Shown: positions 8,387 to 15,861 of the stretch, one piece after another
How the letters are laid out: each line of letters begins with the position of its first letter
Numbering within the stretch: position 1 is the first letter of the stretch
Notes under the pieces: generated by a model
Seen by the model: only the letters and a program-made list of their open reading frames with translations
Told to the model about the DNA's origin: nothing
The model's database searches: none
NCBI RefSeq assembly: GCF_001513975.1
Contig: NZ_KQ947989.1
Span: 558,001 to 622,000, forward strand
Length of the DNA stretch: 64,000 nucleotides
Direction of reading: 5' to 3'
Source of the DNA: Streptomyces curacoi
GTDB taxonomy: Bacteria; Actinomycetota; Actinomycetes; Streptomycetales; Streptomycetaceae
Position numbers and translations under genes: made by a program

Positions 8387-9085
8387 TCAGCACTCCTGCG
8401 CCAGGCCGACGCCGTGGGCGAGTCGGGTCACCGCGTGCCGGAAGAAGGTCTCCCGGTCCTCCACGACCCGGTTGAACTGCCCGAACAGCTCGAACCCGAC
8501 CAGCCCGTACAGCTGGGCCCAGGCCGCGACGAGCGCCGTCACCGTCTCCGGCGGCAGGTCGGGCGCGAGGTCGGCGGCCATCCGCTCGGCCTCGGGGCGC
8601 AGTCCGGCGGGCAGCGGGGGGCGGACCGGGCCGGGTCCCTGGTGGGCGTCGCGCGCGATGCCGATGAGGAGGAGGCCGACGCGGGAGGCGGCCGCAACCG
8701 TGGTGTCGGGTGCGGTGTAGCCGGGCACGGGTGAGCCGTAGATCAGCGCGTACTCGTGCGGATGCCCGAGCGCCCAGCCACGTACGGCCTCGCACACCGC
8801 CGTCCAGCGCCGTACGGGCCCGGCGTCCGCGACCTCGCGGTGCGCGGCCTCTGCGCCGGCGCCGAGGGAGTCGTACGCGTCGATGATGAGGGCGGTCAGC
8901 AGGTCGTCCCGGCTGGGGAAGTAGCGGTACAGCGCGGAGGAGACCATCCCGAGTTCGCGGGCCACGGCGCGCAGCGAGAGCTTGGCGGCGCCGTCGGCCG
9001 CCAGCTGTCTGCGCGCCTCGTCCTTGATGGCGGCGGTGACTTCCATCCTGGCGCGGGCACGTGCGCCCCTTGCGGTGCTGCTCAT
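8387..9085 (-). CDS. TetR family transcriptional regulator (TetR_C_13 type)
   Basis: 232-residue repressor. The HTH is at residues 20-60 (KDEARRQLAADGAAKLSLRA, then RELGMVSSALYRYFPSRDDL with the recognition helix SSALYRYF). The C-terminal ligand domain (PVPGYTAPDTTVAAASRV and VTALVAAWAQLYGLVGFELF) is the WHG/TetR_C_13-like type found in many actinobacterial TetR proteins. Divergent from the F420-type reductase at 9215; the shared 129-bp gap has two near-identical palindromes of GAGAGC/GCTCTC, so direct repression of both genes is inferred. Confidence 0.9.
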   Translation of the reverse strand: MSSTARGARARARMEVTAAIKDEARRQLAADGAAKLSLRAVARELGMVSSALYRYFPSRDDLLTALIIDAYDSLGAGAEAAHREVADAGPVRRWTAVCEAVRGWALGHPHEYALIYGSPVPGYTAPDTTVAAASRVGLLLIGIARDAHQGPGPVRPPLPAGLRPEAERMAADLAPDLPPETVTALVAAWAQLYGLVGFELFGQFNRVVEDRETFFRHAVTRLAHGVGLAQEC

Positions 9086-9128
9086 GTGCGGCAGTCTCCC
9101 ACGAAAGGCAGAGCGGTGCACACATTCG

Positions 9129-9141
9129 AGAGCACTGCTCT
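9129..9141. promoter_or_regulatory. TetR operator site 1
   Basis: AGAGCACTGCTCT: 5-bp arms AGAGC/GCTCT around a 3-bp centre, extended on the left to GAGAGC. It shares sequence with site 2 at 9181-9195, supporting a real regulator target rather than chance. Confidence 0.65.
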
Positions 9142-9170
9142 TGCTCTGGGTCGCCGCTCTCGTGCACACT

Positions 9171-9195
9171 GCTCTCGAGCGAGAGCACCGCTCTC
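9171..9195. promoter_or_regulatory. TetR operator site 2 (overlapping palindromes)
   Basis: GAGAGC (9181-9186), ACC, GCTCTC (9190-9195) is a perfect 6-bp-arm palindrome. The left arm also pairs with GCTCTC at 9171-9176. It lies 20 bases before the reductase ATG, so binding would block its transcription or initiation. Confidence 0.7.
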
Positions 9196-9214
9196 TCAAT
9201 CTCTGGGGGTCACC

Positions 9215-9664
9215 ATGTCGTCGCCGTACTACCTCAAGGGCAGTTCGCTGAACGTCCGCCTCAACAGCGTCATCGGCTGGCTGGCCCGGCGCGGGCTCAG
9301 CATCGCGGGCACGGCGGAGATGTCGGTGCGCGGGCGCAAGAGCGGCAGGATGCAGCGCATCCCGGTCAACCCGCACACCTACGACGGCGCGCAGTACCTC
9401 GTCTCGGCCCGCGGCCACTCCCAGTGGGTGCGCAACATGCGTGCCGCCGGGGGCGGGGAGCTGCGCGTCGGGCGCAAGGTCCGTGAGTTCTCCGCGGTGG
9501 AGCTTCCCGACGAGGAGAAGCTCCCGATCCTGCGGACCTACCTGGAGAAGTGGGGGTGGGAGGTCAACCAGTACTTCCAGGGGGTCACCGCGAAGTCCTC
9601 CGACGAGGAGATCATCGCCTGCGCGCCGGACCACCCCGTCTTCCGGATCACCCTCGTGAAGTGA
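9215..9664 (+). CDS. Nitroreductase/quinone reductase (F420H2-dependent, Ddn-like) family protein
   Basis: 149-residue split-barrel protein of the DUF385/Ddn family. It has an N-terminal helix with the motif NVRLNSVIGWLARRGL, then the strands TAEMSVRGRKSGRMQRIPV and YLVSARGHSQWVRNMRAAGG, which in the family form the F420 phosphate-binding site (GRKSG and W..N). Family members reduce quinones, nitroimidazoles or unsaturated substrates using F420H2. ATG 9215 follows the operator. It is a single gene under the divergent TetR regulator, so an inducible detoxification or cofactor-linked reduction role is inferred. Confidence 0.85.
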   Translation: MSSPYYLKGSSLNVRLNSVIGWLARRGLSIAGTAEMSVRGRKSGRMQRIPVNPHTYDGAQYLVSARGHSQWVRNMRAAGGGELRVGRKVREFSAVELPDEEKLPILRTYLEKWGWEVNQYFQGVTAKSSDEEIIACAPDHPVFRITLVK

Positions 9665-9724
9665 CCGGGGCTCGTCGTCGAGAGGTGACGGGGCCAGTCA
9701 CCGAGAAGTGACCCGGGACCGCCG

Positions 9725-10963
9725 TCAGGAAGCGGCCTCGTCGCCCGTCGGCGCCGGTCGGCGGTCCAGCGCGGTCAGGGCGCGGTGGGCCATCGGGTGG
9801 GTGCGGACGATCTCGGCCAGCGACGTCGAGCCGCGGGTGATGTCCATGAACGCCTTCCAGGCCGGCCGGAAGCCGGTCAGCGCCGCGTGGAAGAGACCCG
9901 GCCGGCGTTCGAAGACGGTCAGCAGCCGCTTGCCGACGCTCATCTCGACACCGAGGCCCGCCTTGACCGCGAAGGCGTAGTTCAGGGCCTGGCGCCGGGT
10001 GTCCACCGCGTCGTGCGCCTCGGCGATCCTGACCGCCCACTCCCCCGCGAGCCGCCCCGACCGCAGCGCGAACGAGATCCCCTCGCGCGTCCACGGCTCC
10101 AGCAGACCCGCCGCGTCACCGCACACCAGCACGCGCCCGCGCGACAGCGGCGAGTCGTCGGCACGGCACCGCGTCAAGTGGCCGGAGGAGATGCTCGGTT
10201 CGAACCCGGAGAGCCCGAGGCGCCCGATGAACTCCTCCAAGTACCGCTTGGTGGCGGCCCCTTCACCGCGCGCCGAGATCACCCCGACCGTGAGCGTCTC
10301 CCCCTTGGGGAACACCCAGCCGTAACTGCCGGGAATCGGGCCCCAGTCGATGAGCACCCGCCCCTTCCAGTCCTCGGCGACCGTCTCCGGCACCGGGATC
10401 TCCGCCTCCAGGCCGAGATCCACCTGGTCGAGCTTCACCCCGACGTGTGCTCCTATCCGGCTGGCGCTGCCGTCCGCGCCGACGACGGCCCGCGCGAGCA
10501 GCGTCTCGCCGCCCTGCAGGACGACCGCGACGCTGCGCCGGTCCGGCACCGCCGAGCCGTGCTGCTCGACGCGCTGGACGGTGACGCCCGTGCGCAGCTC
10601 GGCGCCCGCCTTCTGCGCGTGCTCGACCAGCTGCTGGTCGAACTCGGGCCGGTTGATCAGCCCGAACAGCATCTGCTTGGAGCGGCGGGTGCGGGTGAAG
10701 CGGCCGTTGTTCGAGAACGTCACCGCGTGCACCCGGTCCCGGAAGGGCAGTTCGAAGCCGGGTGGGAGCGAGTCGCGCGAGGGGCCGATGATGCCGCCGC
10801 CGCATGTCTTGTAGCGCGGCAGCTCCGCCTTCTCCAGCACCAGCACGCGCCGCCCGGCGACCGCCGCCGCGTACGCGGCCGACGCTCCCGCGGGTCCCGC
10901 GCCCACCACGACGACGTCCCACACCTGCCGCACGTCGTCCGCCGAAGAGTTCTCGCTGCTCAC
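9725..10963 (-). CDS. Geranylgeranyl reductase family FAD-dependent oxidoreductase
   Basis: 412-residue flavoprotein. The N-terminal Rossmann motif is VVVGAGPAGASAAYAAA (residues about 18-34) followed by VLEKAELPRYKTCGGG; the Cys-Gly-Gly-Gly loop is the hallmark of the geranylgeranyl reductase group. A second FAD motif is RVLVCGDAAGLLEPWTREGI near residue 275. Family members reduce isoprenoid double bonds, for example in menaquinone or lipid side chains. In many Streptomyces a paralogue sits next to respiratory genes; here the neighbour is a divergent dipeptidase, giving no further clue. It is convergent with the Ddn-like gene, 60 bp apart. Confidence 0.9.
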   Translation of the reverse strand: MSSENSSADDVRQVWDVVVVGAGPAGASAAYAAAVAGRRVLVLEKAELPRYKTCGGGIIGPSRDSLPPGFELPFRDRVHAVTFSNNGRFTRTRRSKQMLFGLINRPEFDQQLVEHAQKAGAELRTGVTVQRVEQHGSAVPDRRSVAVVLQGGETLLARAVVGADGSASRIGAHVGVKLDQVDLGLEAEIPVPETVAEDWKGRVLIDWGPIPGSYGWVFPKGETLTVGVISARGEGAATKRYLEEFIGRLGLSGFEPSISSGHLTRCRADDSPLSRGRVLVCGDAAGLLEPWTREGISFALRSGRLAGEWAVRIAEAHDAVDTRRQALNYAFAVKAGLGVEMSVGKRLLTVFERRPGLFHAALTGFRPAWKAFMDITRGSTSLAEIVRTHPMAHRALTALDRRPAPTGDEAAS

Positions 10964-11096
10964 GATGGTCTACTGCTCCCGATCAAGCCGCCGCCTGCTG
11001 CTGTCCCTGGCATCCTACGGCGGGCGTCGTCGCAGCCCGCTGTGGGAGGATCACAGCACTCATACGTACAACGTCGCACCCACAAGGAGCGTGCCC

Positions 11097-12452
11097 ATGT
11101 CGTCGAATCCGGTCGCCGAGACCGTCGCCTCGCTGATGCCCAGGGCGAAGGCGGAGCTCACCGAACTGGTGGCGTTCAAGTCGGTGGCGGACTTCGACCA
11201 GTTCCCCAAGAGCGAGAGCGAGGGCGCCGCCCGCTGGGTCGCCGACGCGCTGCGCGCCGAGGGCTTCGCGGACGTGGCCCTCCTCGACACCCCCGACGGC
11301 ACGCAGTCGGTGTACGGCTGCCTGCCCGGCCCCGAGGGTGCGAAGACGGTCCTGCTCTACGCCCACTACGACGTACAGCCCCCGCTGGACGAGGCCGCCT
11401 GGAGCACCCCGCCCTTCGAGCTGACCGAGCGCGACGGCCGCTGGTACGGACGCGGCGCCGCCGACTGCAAGGGCGGTCTGATCATGCACCTGCTCGCGCT
11501 GCGCGCGCTGAAGGCCAACGGCGGCATACCCGTCCACGTCAAGGTGATCGCCGAGGGCTCGGAGGAGATGGGCACGGGCGGTCTGGAGCGGTACGCCGAG
11601 GAGCACCCGGACCTGCTGGAGGCCGACACCATCGTCATCGGCGACGCGGGCAACTTCCGCGTCGGCCTGCCGACGGTGACCTCGACGCTCCGCGGCATGA
11701 CCCTGGTCCGCGTGCAGATCGACACGCTCGAAGGCAACCTGCACTCCGGCCAGTTCGGCGGCGCCGCGCCCGACGCGCTCGGCGCGCTGATCCGCGTACT
11801 GGACTCGCTGCGCGCCGACGACGGTTCGACGACGGTGGACGGGCTGACCGGCGAGTGGTCGTGGCAGGGGCTGCAGTACGACGAGGAGCAGTTCCGCGCG
11901 GACGCCAAGGTCCTGGACGGGGTCGAGCTGATCGGCTCCGGCACGGTCGCCGACCGCATCTGGGCGCGTCCGGCCGTCACGGTCCTCGGCATCGACTGCC
12001 CGCCGGTCGTCGGCGCCACTCCGTCCGTGCAGGCGAGCGCGCGTGCGCTGATCAGCCTGCGGGTGCCGCCGGGGGTGGACGCGGCCGAGGCGACCAAGCT
12101 GCTCCAGGCCCACCTGGAGGCGCACACGCCGTGGGGCGCCCGCGTGCGCACCGAGCAGATCGGCCAGGGACAGGCGTTCCGCGCCGACACCAGCAGCCCG
12201 GCCTACCAGGCGATGGCGGACGCGATGGCGGTGGCGTACCCCGGCCAGGAGATGCAGTACGCCGGCCAGGGCGGCTCGATCCCCCTGTGCAACACCCTCG
12301 CCGCGCTCTACCCGCACGCGGAGATCCTCCTCATCGGCCTGAGCGAGCCGGAGGCCCAGATCCACGCCGTGAACGAGAGCGTCTCCCCGCAGGAACTGGA
12401 ACGCCTTTCGGTCGCCGAGGCGCTGTTCCTGCGCAACTACGCGGCGAGTTGA
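11097..12452 (+). CDS. M20 family dipeptidase
   Basis: 451-residue zinc peptidase of the M20 (CNDP dipeptidase/PepV-like) family. Metal ligands and catalytic residues are seen in LLYAHYDVQPP (His and Asp near residues 90-92), GRGAADCKGG (bridging Asp near 124), EGSEEMGTGG (catalytic Glu-Glu near 157) and GDAGNF (near 184). The C-terminal HAVNESV supplies the last histidine. ATG 11097 has AAGGAGC seven bases upstream, so the longer in-frame extension to 10965 was rejected. The enzyme cleaves short peptides in the cytoplasm. Single gene, divergent from the reductase at 10963. Confidence 0.93.
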   Translation: MSSNPVAETVASLMPRAKAELTELVAFKSVADFDQFPKSESEGAARWVADALRAEGFADVALLDTPDGTQSVYGCLPGPEGAKTVLLYAHYDVQPPLDEAAWSTPPFELTERDGRWYGRGAADCKGGLIMHLLALRALKANGGIPVHVKVIAEGSEEMGTGGLERYAEEHPDLLEADTIVIGDAGNFRVGLPTVTSTLRGMTLVRVQIDTLEGNLHSGQFGGAAPDALGALIRVLDSLRADDGSTTVDGLTGEWSWQGLQYDEEQFRADAKVLDGVELIGSGTVADRIWARPAVTVLGIDCPPVVGATPSVQASARALISLRVPPGVDAAEATKLLQAHLEAHTPWGARVRTEQIGQGQAFRADTSSPAYQAMADAMAVAYPGQEMQYAGQGGSIPLCNTLAALYPHAEILLIGLSEPEAQIHAVNESVSPQELERLSVAEALFLRNYAAS

Positions 12453-12742
12453 GGGGCCGCGCGGTGAAGCGCTCGGACACTGTTCCCGGAGTACGTGCCG
12501 TAGACCCCGCGTGAGCGGCTCCACACCGAGCCGCGCGCGGACGGCGCCGAGGCCGCCGGTGCCCTGGCCGAGCAGGAGCCCGCTCCGACGGCGTGCGGCC
12601 CGAGGGTTCCCGCGGGCCGCCGCCGACATCATCGTCCGGTACGAGCCCTCGCCGCCGCCGCGGGCGACTTCAACGGGGGCGGCGGGGGCGCTGGTTCAGG
12701 GCCTTGCAGCCCCTGCGGTGCAGGGCCATGGAACCCGGCGGT
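12453..12742. other. Intergenic stretch with no gene recognised
   Basis: 290 bp between the convergent dipeptidase and kinase-NUDIX genes. I see no coding sequence with normal third-position pattern. The right half holds a small hairpin CCCTGC-GGT-GCAGGG near 12711-12725 and the first copy of a 14-bp direct repeat (12693-12706); these may act as a two-way transcription stop. Confidence 0.5.
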
Positions 12743-12753
12743 TCAGGGCCTTG
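12693..12753. repeat. 14-bp direct repeat pair across the NUDIX gene end
   Basis: GGTTCAGGGCCTTG occurs at 12693-12706 and 12740-12753. The second copy contains the TCA that is the stop codon (minus strand TGA, 12743-12745). The 47-bp period suggests a local duplication that may have replaced the original 3' end. Confidence 0.7.
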
Positions 12754-13783
12754 GAACCCCGGCCTCCAGATAGAGCGCCGCCCCGCGTTCACGCGCCCGC
12801 AGCGCCCAGCGCAGCCGCTCGTAGCGCACCGGCGGCAGCAGATCGGCGGCCTCCTCCTCGGTGACGAAGCGCCAGTCGCGCAGCTCGGGGCCGGGCAGCA
12901 GGACGCGCTCGGCCTCCGCCGAGTCGAGGCGGCCGCCGTCGTAGAGGAGGCGCAGACCGCCGTATCCCGGGGGCGAGGGCCGCTCCCAGTCGACGACGAG
13001 CAACTGCGGTACGTCGTCCAGGTGTATCCCCGTCTCCTCGGCCACCTCGCGCATGCCGGCGCGCGCGGGTGCCTCGCCGCGTTCGACGACACCGCCGGGG
13101 AACTCCCAGCCGGCCTTGTAGGTGGGGTCGACGAGCAGCACCCGGTCCTGCTCGTCGAAGAGCAGGACCCCCGAGGCCAGGGTCTCGGCCGTGGGCTCGG
13201 GCGTCTGCACGATGTCGCAGACGGGGACCGTACCGCTGCCGACGGCCTCGGCGATCCGGGCCGCGGTCTCGTACGGGGTCAGGCCGCTGTTGTCGACCGG
13301 ATAGGCGTCGGCGGTGAGCCAGGAGGCGAGCGCCGCGCGGTACGGCTCGATGTGGTCGTACGACCACTGCCGGACCCGTATCTCGCCGTCGGGCAGGTCG
13401 GGCGGGATCTCCCGCCCGGCTATTCGCTCCCGCAGGATCGTTTCCGCCGGAGCGAGGAGGACATGCTGGACGGTGATGCGGCGTGCGGCGAGGCCGCCGA
13501 AGATCTCGTCGCGGTACTCCTGGCGCAGCAGGGTCATCGGGACCACTAGGGTCCCGCCGAGCTCGGCGAGCAGCGCGGCCGCCGTGTCGATCACGAGACG
13601 TCGCCAGATCGGCAGGTCCTGGAAGTCACCGACCTCGGTGAGGTGTTTGGGCGGAAGCAGGTGGTTGAGTGCTCCGCCGATGACCTCGGGGTCGAAGAGC
13701 GTGCTGTTCGGGATCAGCTCGATCAGTTCGCGTGCGGTGGTGGTCTTCCCCGCACCGAACGCGCCGTTGATCCAGACGATCAC
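12743..13783 (-). CDS. P-loop kinase - NUDIX hydrolase fusion
   Basis: 346-residue two-domain protein. Residues 1-180 form a P-loop kinase-like domain with Walker A NGAFGAGKTTTAREL (residues about 5-19), resembling chloramphenicol-phosphotransferase/AAA-type small-molecule kinases. Residues about 195-335 form a NUDIX domain whose box reads GGVVERGEAPARAGMREVAE followed by ETGI, with the REVAEE metal ligands intact. The GTG start at 13783 follows GAGGGGGAAAC; an ORF extension upstream lacks coding character. NUDIX enzymes cut nucleoside-diphosphate-X bonds; the kinase half probably phosphorylates a nucleoside or small substrate. The pairing suggests a nucleotide or cofactor salvage or sanitation role, which is inference. 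Confidence 0.85.
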   Translation of the reverse strand: MIVWINGAFGAGKTTTARELIELIPNSTLFDPEVIGGALNHLLPPKHLTEVGDFQDLPIWRRLVIDTAAALLAELGGTLVVPMTLLRQEYRDEIFGGLAARRITVQHVLLAPAETILRERIAGREIPPDLPDGEIRVRQWSYDHIEPYRAALASWLTADAYPVDNSGLTPYETAARIAEAVGSGTVPVCDIVQTPEPTAETLASGVLLFDEQDRVLLVDPTYKAGWEFPGGVVERGEAPARAGMREVAEETGIHLDDVPQLLVVDWERPSPPGYGGLRLLYDGGRLDSAEAERVLLPGPELRDWRFVTEEEAADLLPPVRYERLRWALRARERGAALYLEAGVPRP

Positions 13784-13865
13784 GTTTCCCCCTCTTCTGT
13801 TGGCCCCCTGTGGCTTGCCCGCTCCACCCTGCCACGGAAACCAGTTCCAGTAGAGAGCGCACGAC

Positions 13866-13907
13866 AGCGGCGCCGGTACCCCTCGGGTGCGGGGCACCGG
13901 CGCCGCT
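13866..13907 (-). terminator. Terminator after the small secreted protein gene
   Basis: AGCGGCGCCGGT (13866-13877) and ACCGGCGCCGCT (13896-13907) form a perfect 12-bp stem, with further CCCC/GGGG pairing inside. It lies 20 bases beyond the stop of the minus-strand gene ending at 13928. Confidence 0.65.
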
Positions 13908-13927
13908 AGGTCGAGTCGGTGGGCTCG

Positions 13928-14254
13928 TCAGCCGTTCTTGCCGTTCTTGCCGTGCTTGCCATGAGGGGCGTTGTTCACAGCCCGGTCCGTTTCACGGTTG
14001 ATGGCCCGGCCGAAGGTGTCCAGGGCTTTGTCCACATCGATGCCGGCGAGCTTGGTCTTACCGCCGGTGGTGAGGGCCTTACCGCCCATGCCAAGGGTCT
14101 TCCCGCCGGTGAGGGCAGGGATCGCCGCGTCGGTGCCGGGGGCACTGGACGGGGTGACCACCGCGTCACCGTCGGCGCCATGGGACGGGGTCACCGCCGC
14201 GACGACGAACCCGGTGGCGAGGGAGGCGATGGCAAGCATGCTGCGCTTCTTCAT
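13928..14254 (-). CDS. Small secreted protein of unknown function
   Basis: 108-residue exported protein. MKKRSMLAIASLATGFVVAA followed by VTPSHGADG is a clear Sec signal peptide with likely cleavage after residue 26. The mature part (about 80 residues) is rich in Gly, Lys and Asp, with GGKTLGMGGKALTTGGKTK and LAGIDVDKALDTFGRAIN, and a basic tail GKHGKNGKNG. No cysteines and no enzyme motif. Similar short secreted proteins are frequent in Streptomyces but I cannot name the family. The ATG at 14254 gives the signal peptide; the longer frame upstream was rejected. It is preceded by the structured 14.3-14.7 kb stretch. Confidence 0.7.
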   Translation of the reverse strand: MKKRSMLAIASLATGFVVAAVTPSHGADGDAVVTPSSAPGTDAAIPALTGGKTLGMGGKALTTGGKTKLAGIDVDKALDTFGRAINRETDRAVNNAPHGKHGKNGKNG

Positions 14255-14502
14255 GGCCGGTTCAACTGTCGAAACGGCGCCGGAGTCACGCCCGCCCTCC
14301 GGGTGATCGGTCCGGTGACGGAATTCCGGCCAGGGCCGCCCCCTATGAAACCGGCGTTGCCGCATGCGCAGGCGGAGATCGTCGGGCGCCTCTCAGCCGT
14401 GAGTACCACGGGAGGCGGGCGCCCACGGGGTGTGGCTCGTCGCCGGCAAGGGCTGCGACAGCATTACTTCCAGCCACGGGAACTGGGCGGCAGCGCGGCC
14501 GA

Positions 14503-14565
14503 GTTGCCGAGGCGCCTGAGTCCGGCAGTCCCCACCGGCGGACCACCTGAGGGCGCCTCGGCAAC
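14503..14565. repeat. Large hairpin with 14-bp perfect stem and inner stem
   Basis: GTTGCCGAGGCGCC (14503-14516) pairs perfectly with GGCGCCTCGGCAAC (14552-14565). The 35-nt loop itself contains GTCCG and CGGAC able to pair, giving a two-tier structure. No T tract on either side, so simple termination is not obvious; a regulatory RNA leader or a palindromic protein site are alternatives. Confidence 0.8.
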
Positions 14566-14614
14566 CAAGCGGAGCCGCTCGGGACGCCCGGCCCCGGCCT
14601 GGAGAGGCCCATCC

Positions 14615-14639
14615 CGGCCGGGCGGAAGCCCGCCGGCCG
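14615..14639 (-). terminator. Terminator-like hairpin after the ROK kinase gene
   Basis: CGGCCGG (14615-14621) pairs with CCGGCCG (14633-14639), stem extended by G-C pairs around a GGCGGAAGCCCG loop. It sits 57 bases past the stop of the minus-strand ROK gene. Confidence 0.5.
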
Positions 14640-14696
14640 CCGGGACGCCGAGCCAAGGGCAGGGCCGATACAGGGAGAACGTTCCTGCCCGGCCCC

Positions 14697-15644
14697 TCAG
14701 ACCGCCGCCGCGTCCGTCCTCCCGGCGAGCGCGGCCGCGGCGGCCCCCACCAGCCCGGCGTCCGTGCCCATCTGGGCCGGCGTGATCGTCAGGCGCTGGA
14801 CGAAGGACAGGGTCGCGTAGTCGTGGAGCGCCTTGCGCAGCGGCGTGAAGAGGACGTCGCCCGCCTTGCCCACTCCCCCGCCGATCACGGCGATGTCGAT
14901 CTCGACGAGGGTCGCGGTGGCCGCGATCCCGGCGGCCAGGGCCTGCGCGGCCCGTTCGAAGGAGGCCACGGCGACCGGGTCACCGTCCCGCGCGGCGGCG
15001 GCCACGGCGGCGGCGGACGTGTCGCCGTCCGGGCCGGGCAGCCAGCCGTTCTCCAGGGCGCGCCGGGCGATGTTGGGGCCGCTGGCGATGCGTTCCACGC
15101 AGCCGCGCGAGCCGCACGGGCACGGGTCGCCGTCCAGCTCGACGCAGATGTGGCCGATGTGGCCGGCGTTGCCGGTGGGGCCGGGGTGCAGCCGGCCGTT
15201 CAGCACCAGGCCGCCGCCGACGCCCGTGGAGACGACCATGCAGAGCGCGTTGGCGTGCCCCCGCGCGGCTCCCTGCCAGTGCTCGGCCGCCGTGATGGCC
15301 ACGCCGTCGCCGATGAGCTCGACGGGCAGGCCCCCCGCCGCCTCCCGGACCCGCCGGACCAGCGGATAGTCGCGCCAGCCGGGCACGTTCACCGGACTCA
15401 CGGTGCCCGCGGAGGCGTCCACCGGCCCCGCGCTGCCGACACCGACGGCCGTGGCGCGTCCCCACAGGGGCGATGCGGTCAGCTCGCCGACCACCTCCTC
15501 GACGGCCCGCATCACCGTCTCGCCGTCCTCCCGCGCGGGCGTCGCGCGCTGGGCCCGGACCACGATCTGGCCGTGGCCGTCCACCAGCGCTCCGGCGATC
15601 TTGGTACCGCCGATGTCGAGCGCAGCCACGAGGTCGGTGTGCAT
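14697..15644 (-). CDS. ROK family sugar kinase
   Basis: 315-residue cytoplasmic kinase. The ATP phosphate loop is ALDIGGTKIAGALVD (residues about 8-22), the catalytic aspartate lies in ELIGDGVAITAAEHW, and the ROK zinc motif GHICVELDGDPCPCGSRGC (about residues 165-184, CxCGxxGCxE) is intact. Family members phosphorylate glucose, fructose, N-acetylglucosamine or related sugars. It is divergent from the LacI-type gene at 15862 with a perfect 12-bp palindrome between, so sugar-induced control by that regulator is likely. The 5' leader has a near-duplicate 21-bp unit (15655-15697). Confidence 0.93.
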   Translation of the reverse strand: MHTDLVAALDIGGTKIAGALVDGHGQIVVRAQRATPAREDGETVMRAVEEVVGELTASPLWGRATAVGVGSAGPVDASAGTVSPVNVPGWRDYPLVRRVREAAGGLPVELIGDGVAITAAEHWQGAARGHANALCMVVSTGVGGGLVLNGRLHPGPTGNAGHIGHICVELDGDPCPCGSRGCVERIASGPNIARRALENGWLPGPDGDTSAAAVAAAARDGDPVAVASFERAAQALAAGIAATATLVEIDIAVIGGGVGKAGDVLFTPLRKALHDYATLSFVQRLTITPAQMGTDAGLVGAAAAALAGRTDAAAV

Positions 15645-15654
15645 CAGTGTCAGT

Positions 15655-15697
15655 TCTCCCCGTCAACCATTGGGATCTCCCCGTCGAACCATGGGGA
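15655..15697 (-). repeat. Two near-identical 21-22-bp units before the ROK gene
   Basis: TCTCCCCGTCAACCATTGGG (15655-15674) and TCTCCCCGTCGAACCATGGG (15676-15695) are tandem copies with small differences, read on the minus strand as a doubled GGGGAGA ribosome-binding-like sequence. The nearer one supplies the GGGGAG before the ROK start at 15644. Confidence 0.65.
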
Positions 15698-15765
15698 ATG
15701 GGCGAGCCGGTCTCGCGGTGGGGGGCGCAGGCCGGAGATTGCGGTGGACAGTGTCTCGTGGATCT

Positions 15766-15777
15766 GACAACGTTGTC
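15766..15777. promoter_or_regulatory. LacI-type operator
   Basis: GACAACGTTGTC is a perfect 12-bp palindrome centred on CG, the usual centre of LacI-family sites. It lies in the 217-bp gap between the divergent ROK and LacI genes, 85 bp before the regulator start. Confidence 0.75.
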
Positions 15778-15861
15778 CAGGGCCTATGCTCGACGCCACA
15801 TCCTCATACAAACCCATGGACCGACGCATCCCCCGTGGACGACAGGACAGGACACCGCATC

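Larger units (their letters stand above)
14255..14696. other. Long intergenic region with strong secondary structure
   Basis: 442 bp without a supported gene between two minus-strand genes, so it should contain the 5' leader of the small secreted protein and the 3' end of the ROK gene. It contains a large hairpin (14503-14565), a terminator-like hairpin (14615-14639) and several smaller inverted repeats. No tRNA, riboswitch consensus or coding frame could be matched by eye. Confidence 0.6.

Noticed and set aside
9785..12514. 909-codon plus-strand open frame
   Set aside because: It runs across the antisense strand of the reductase and an alternate frame of the dipeptidase; no family resemblance.
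12453..12742. Gene in the dipeptidase-NUDIX gap
   Set aside because: No frame has a normal start, ribosome-binding site or recognisable protein.
14255..14696. Possible c-di-AMP (ydaO) or cobalamin riboswitch
   Set aside because: None of the conserved boxes of these riboswitches could be matched by eye on either strand.
15403..15861. Longer N-terminus for the LacI regulator
   Set aside because: It would run through the operator and the divergent ROK gene; the HTH starts just after GTG 15862.
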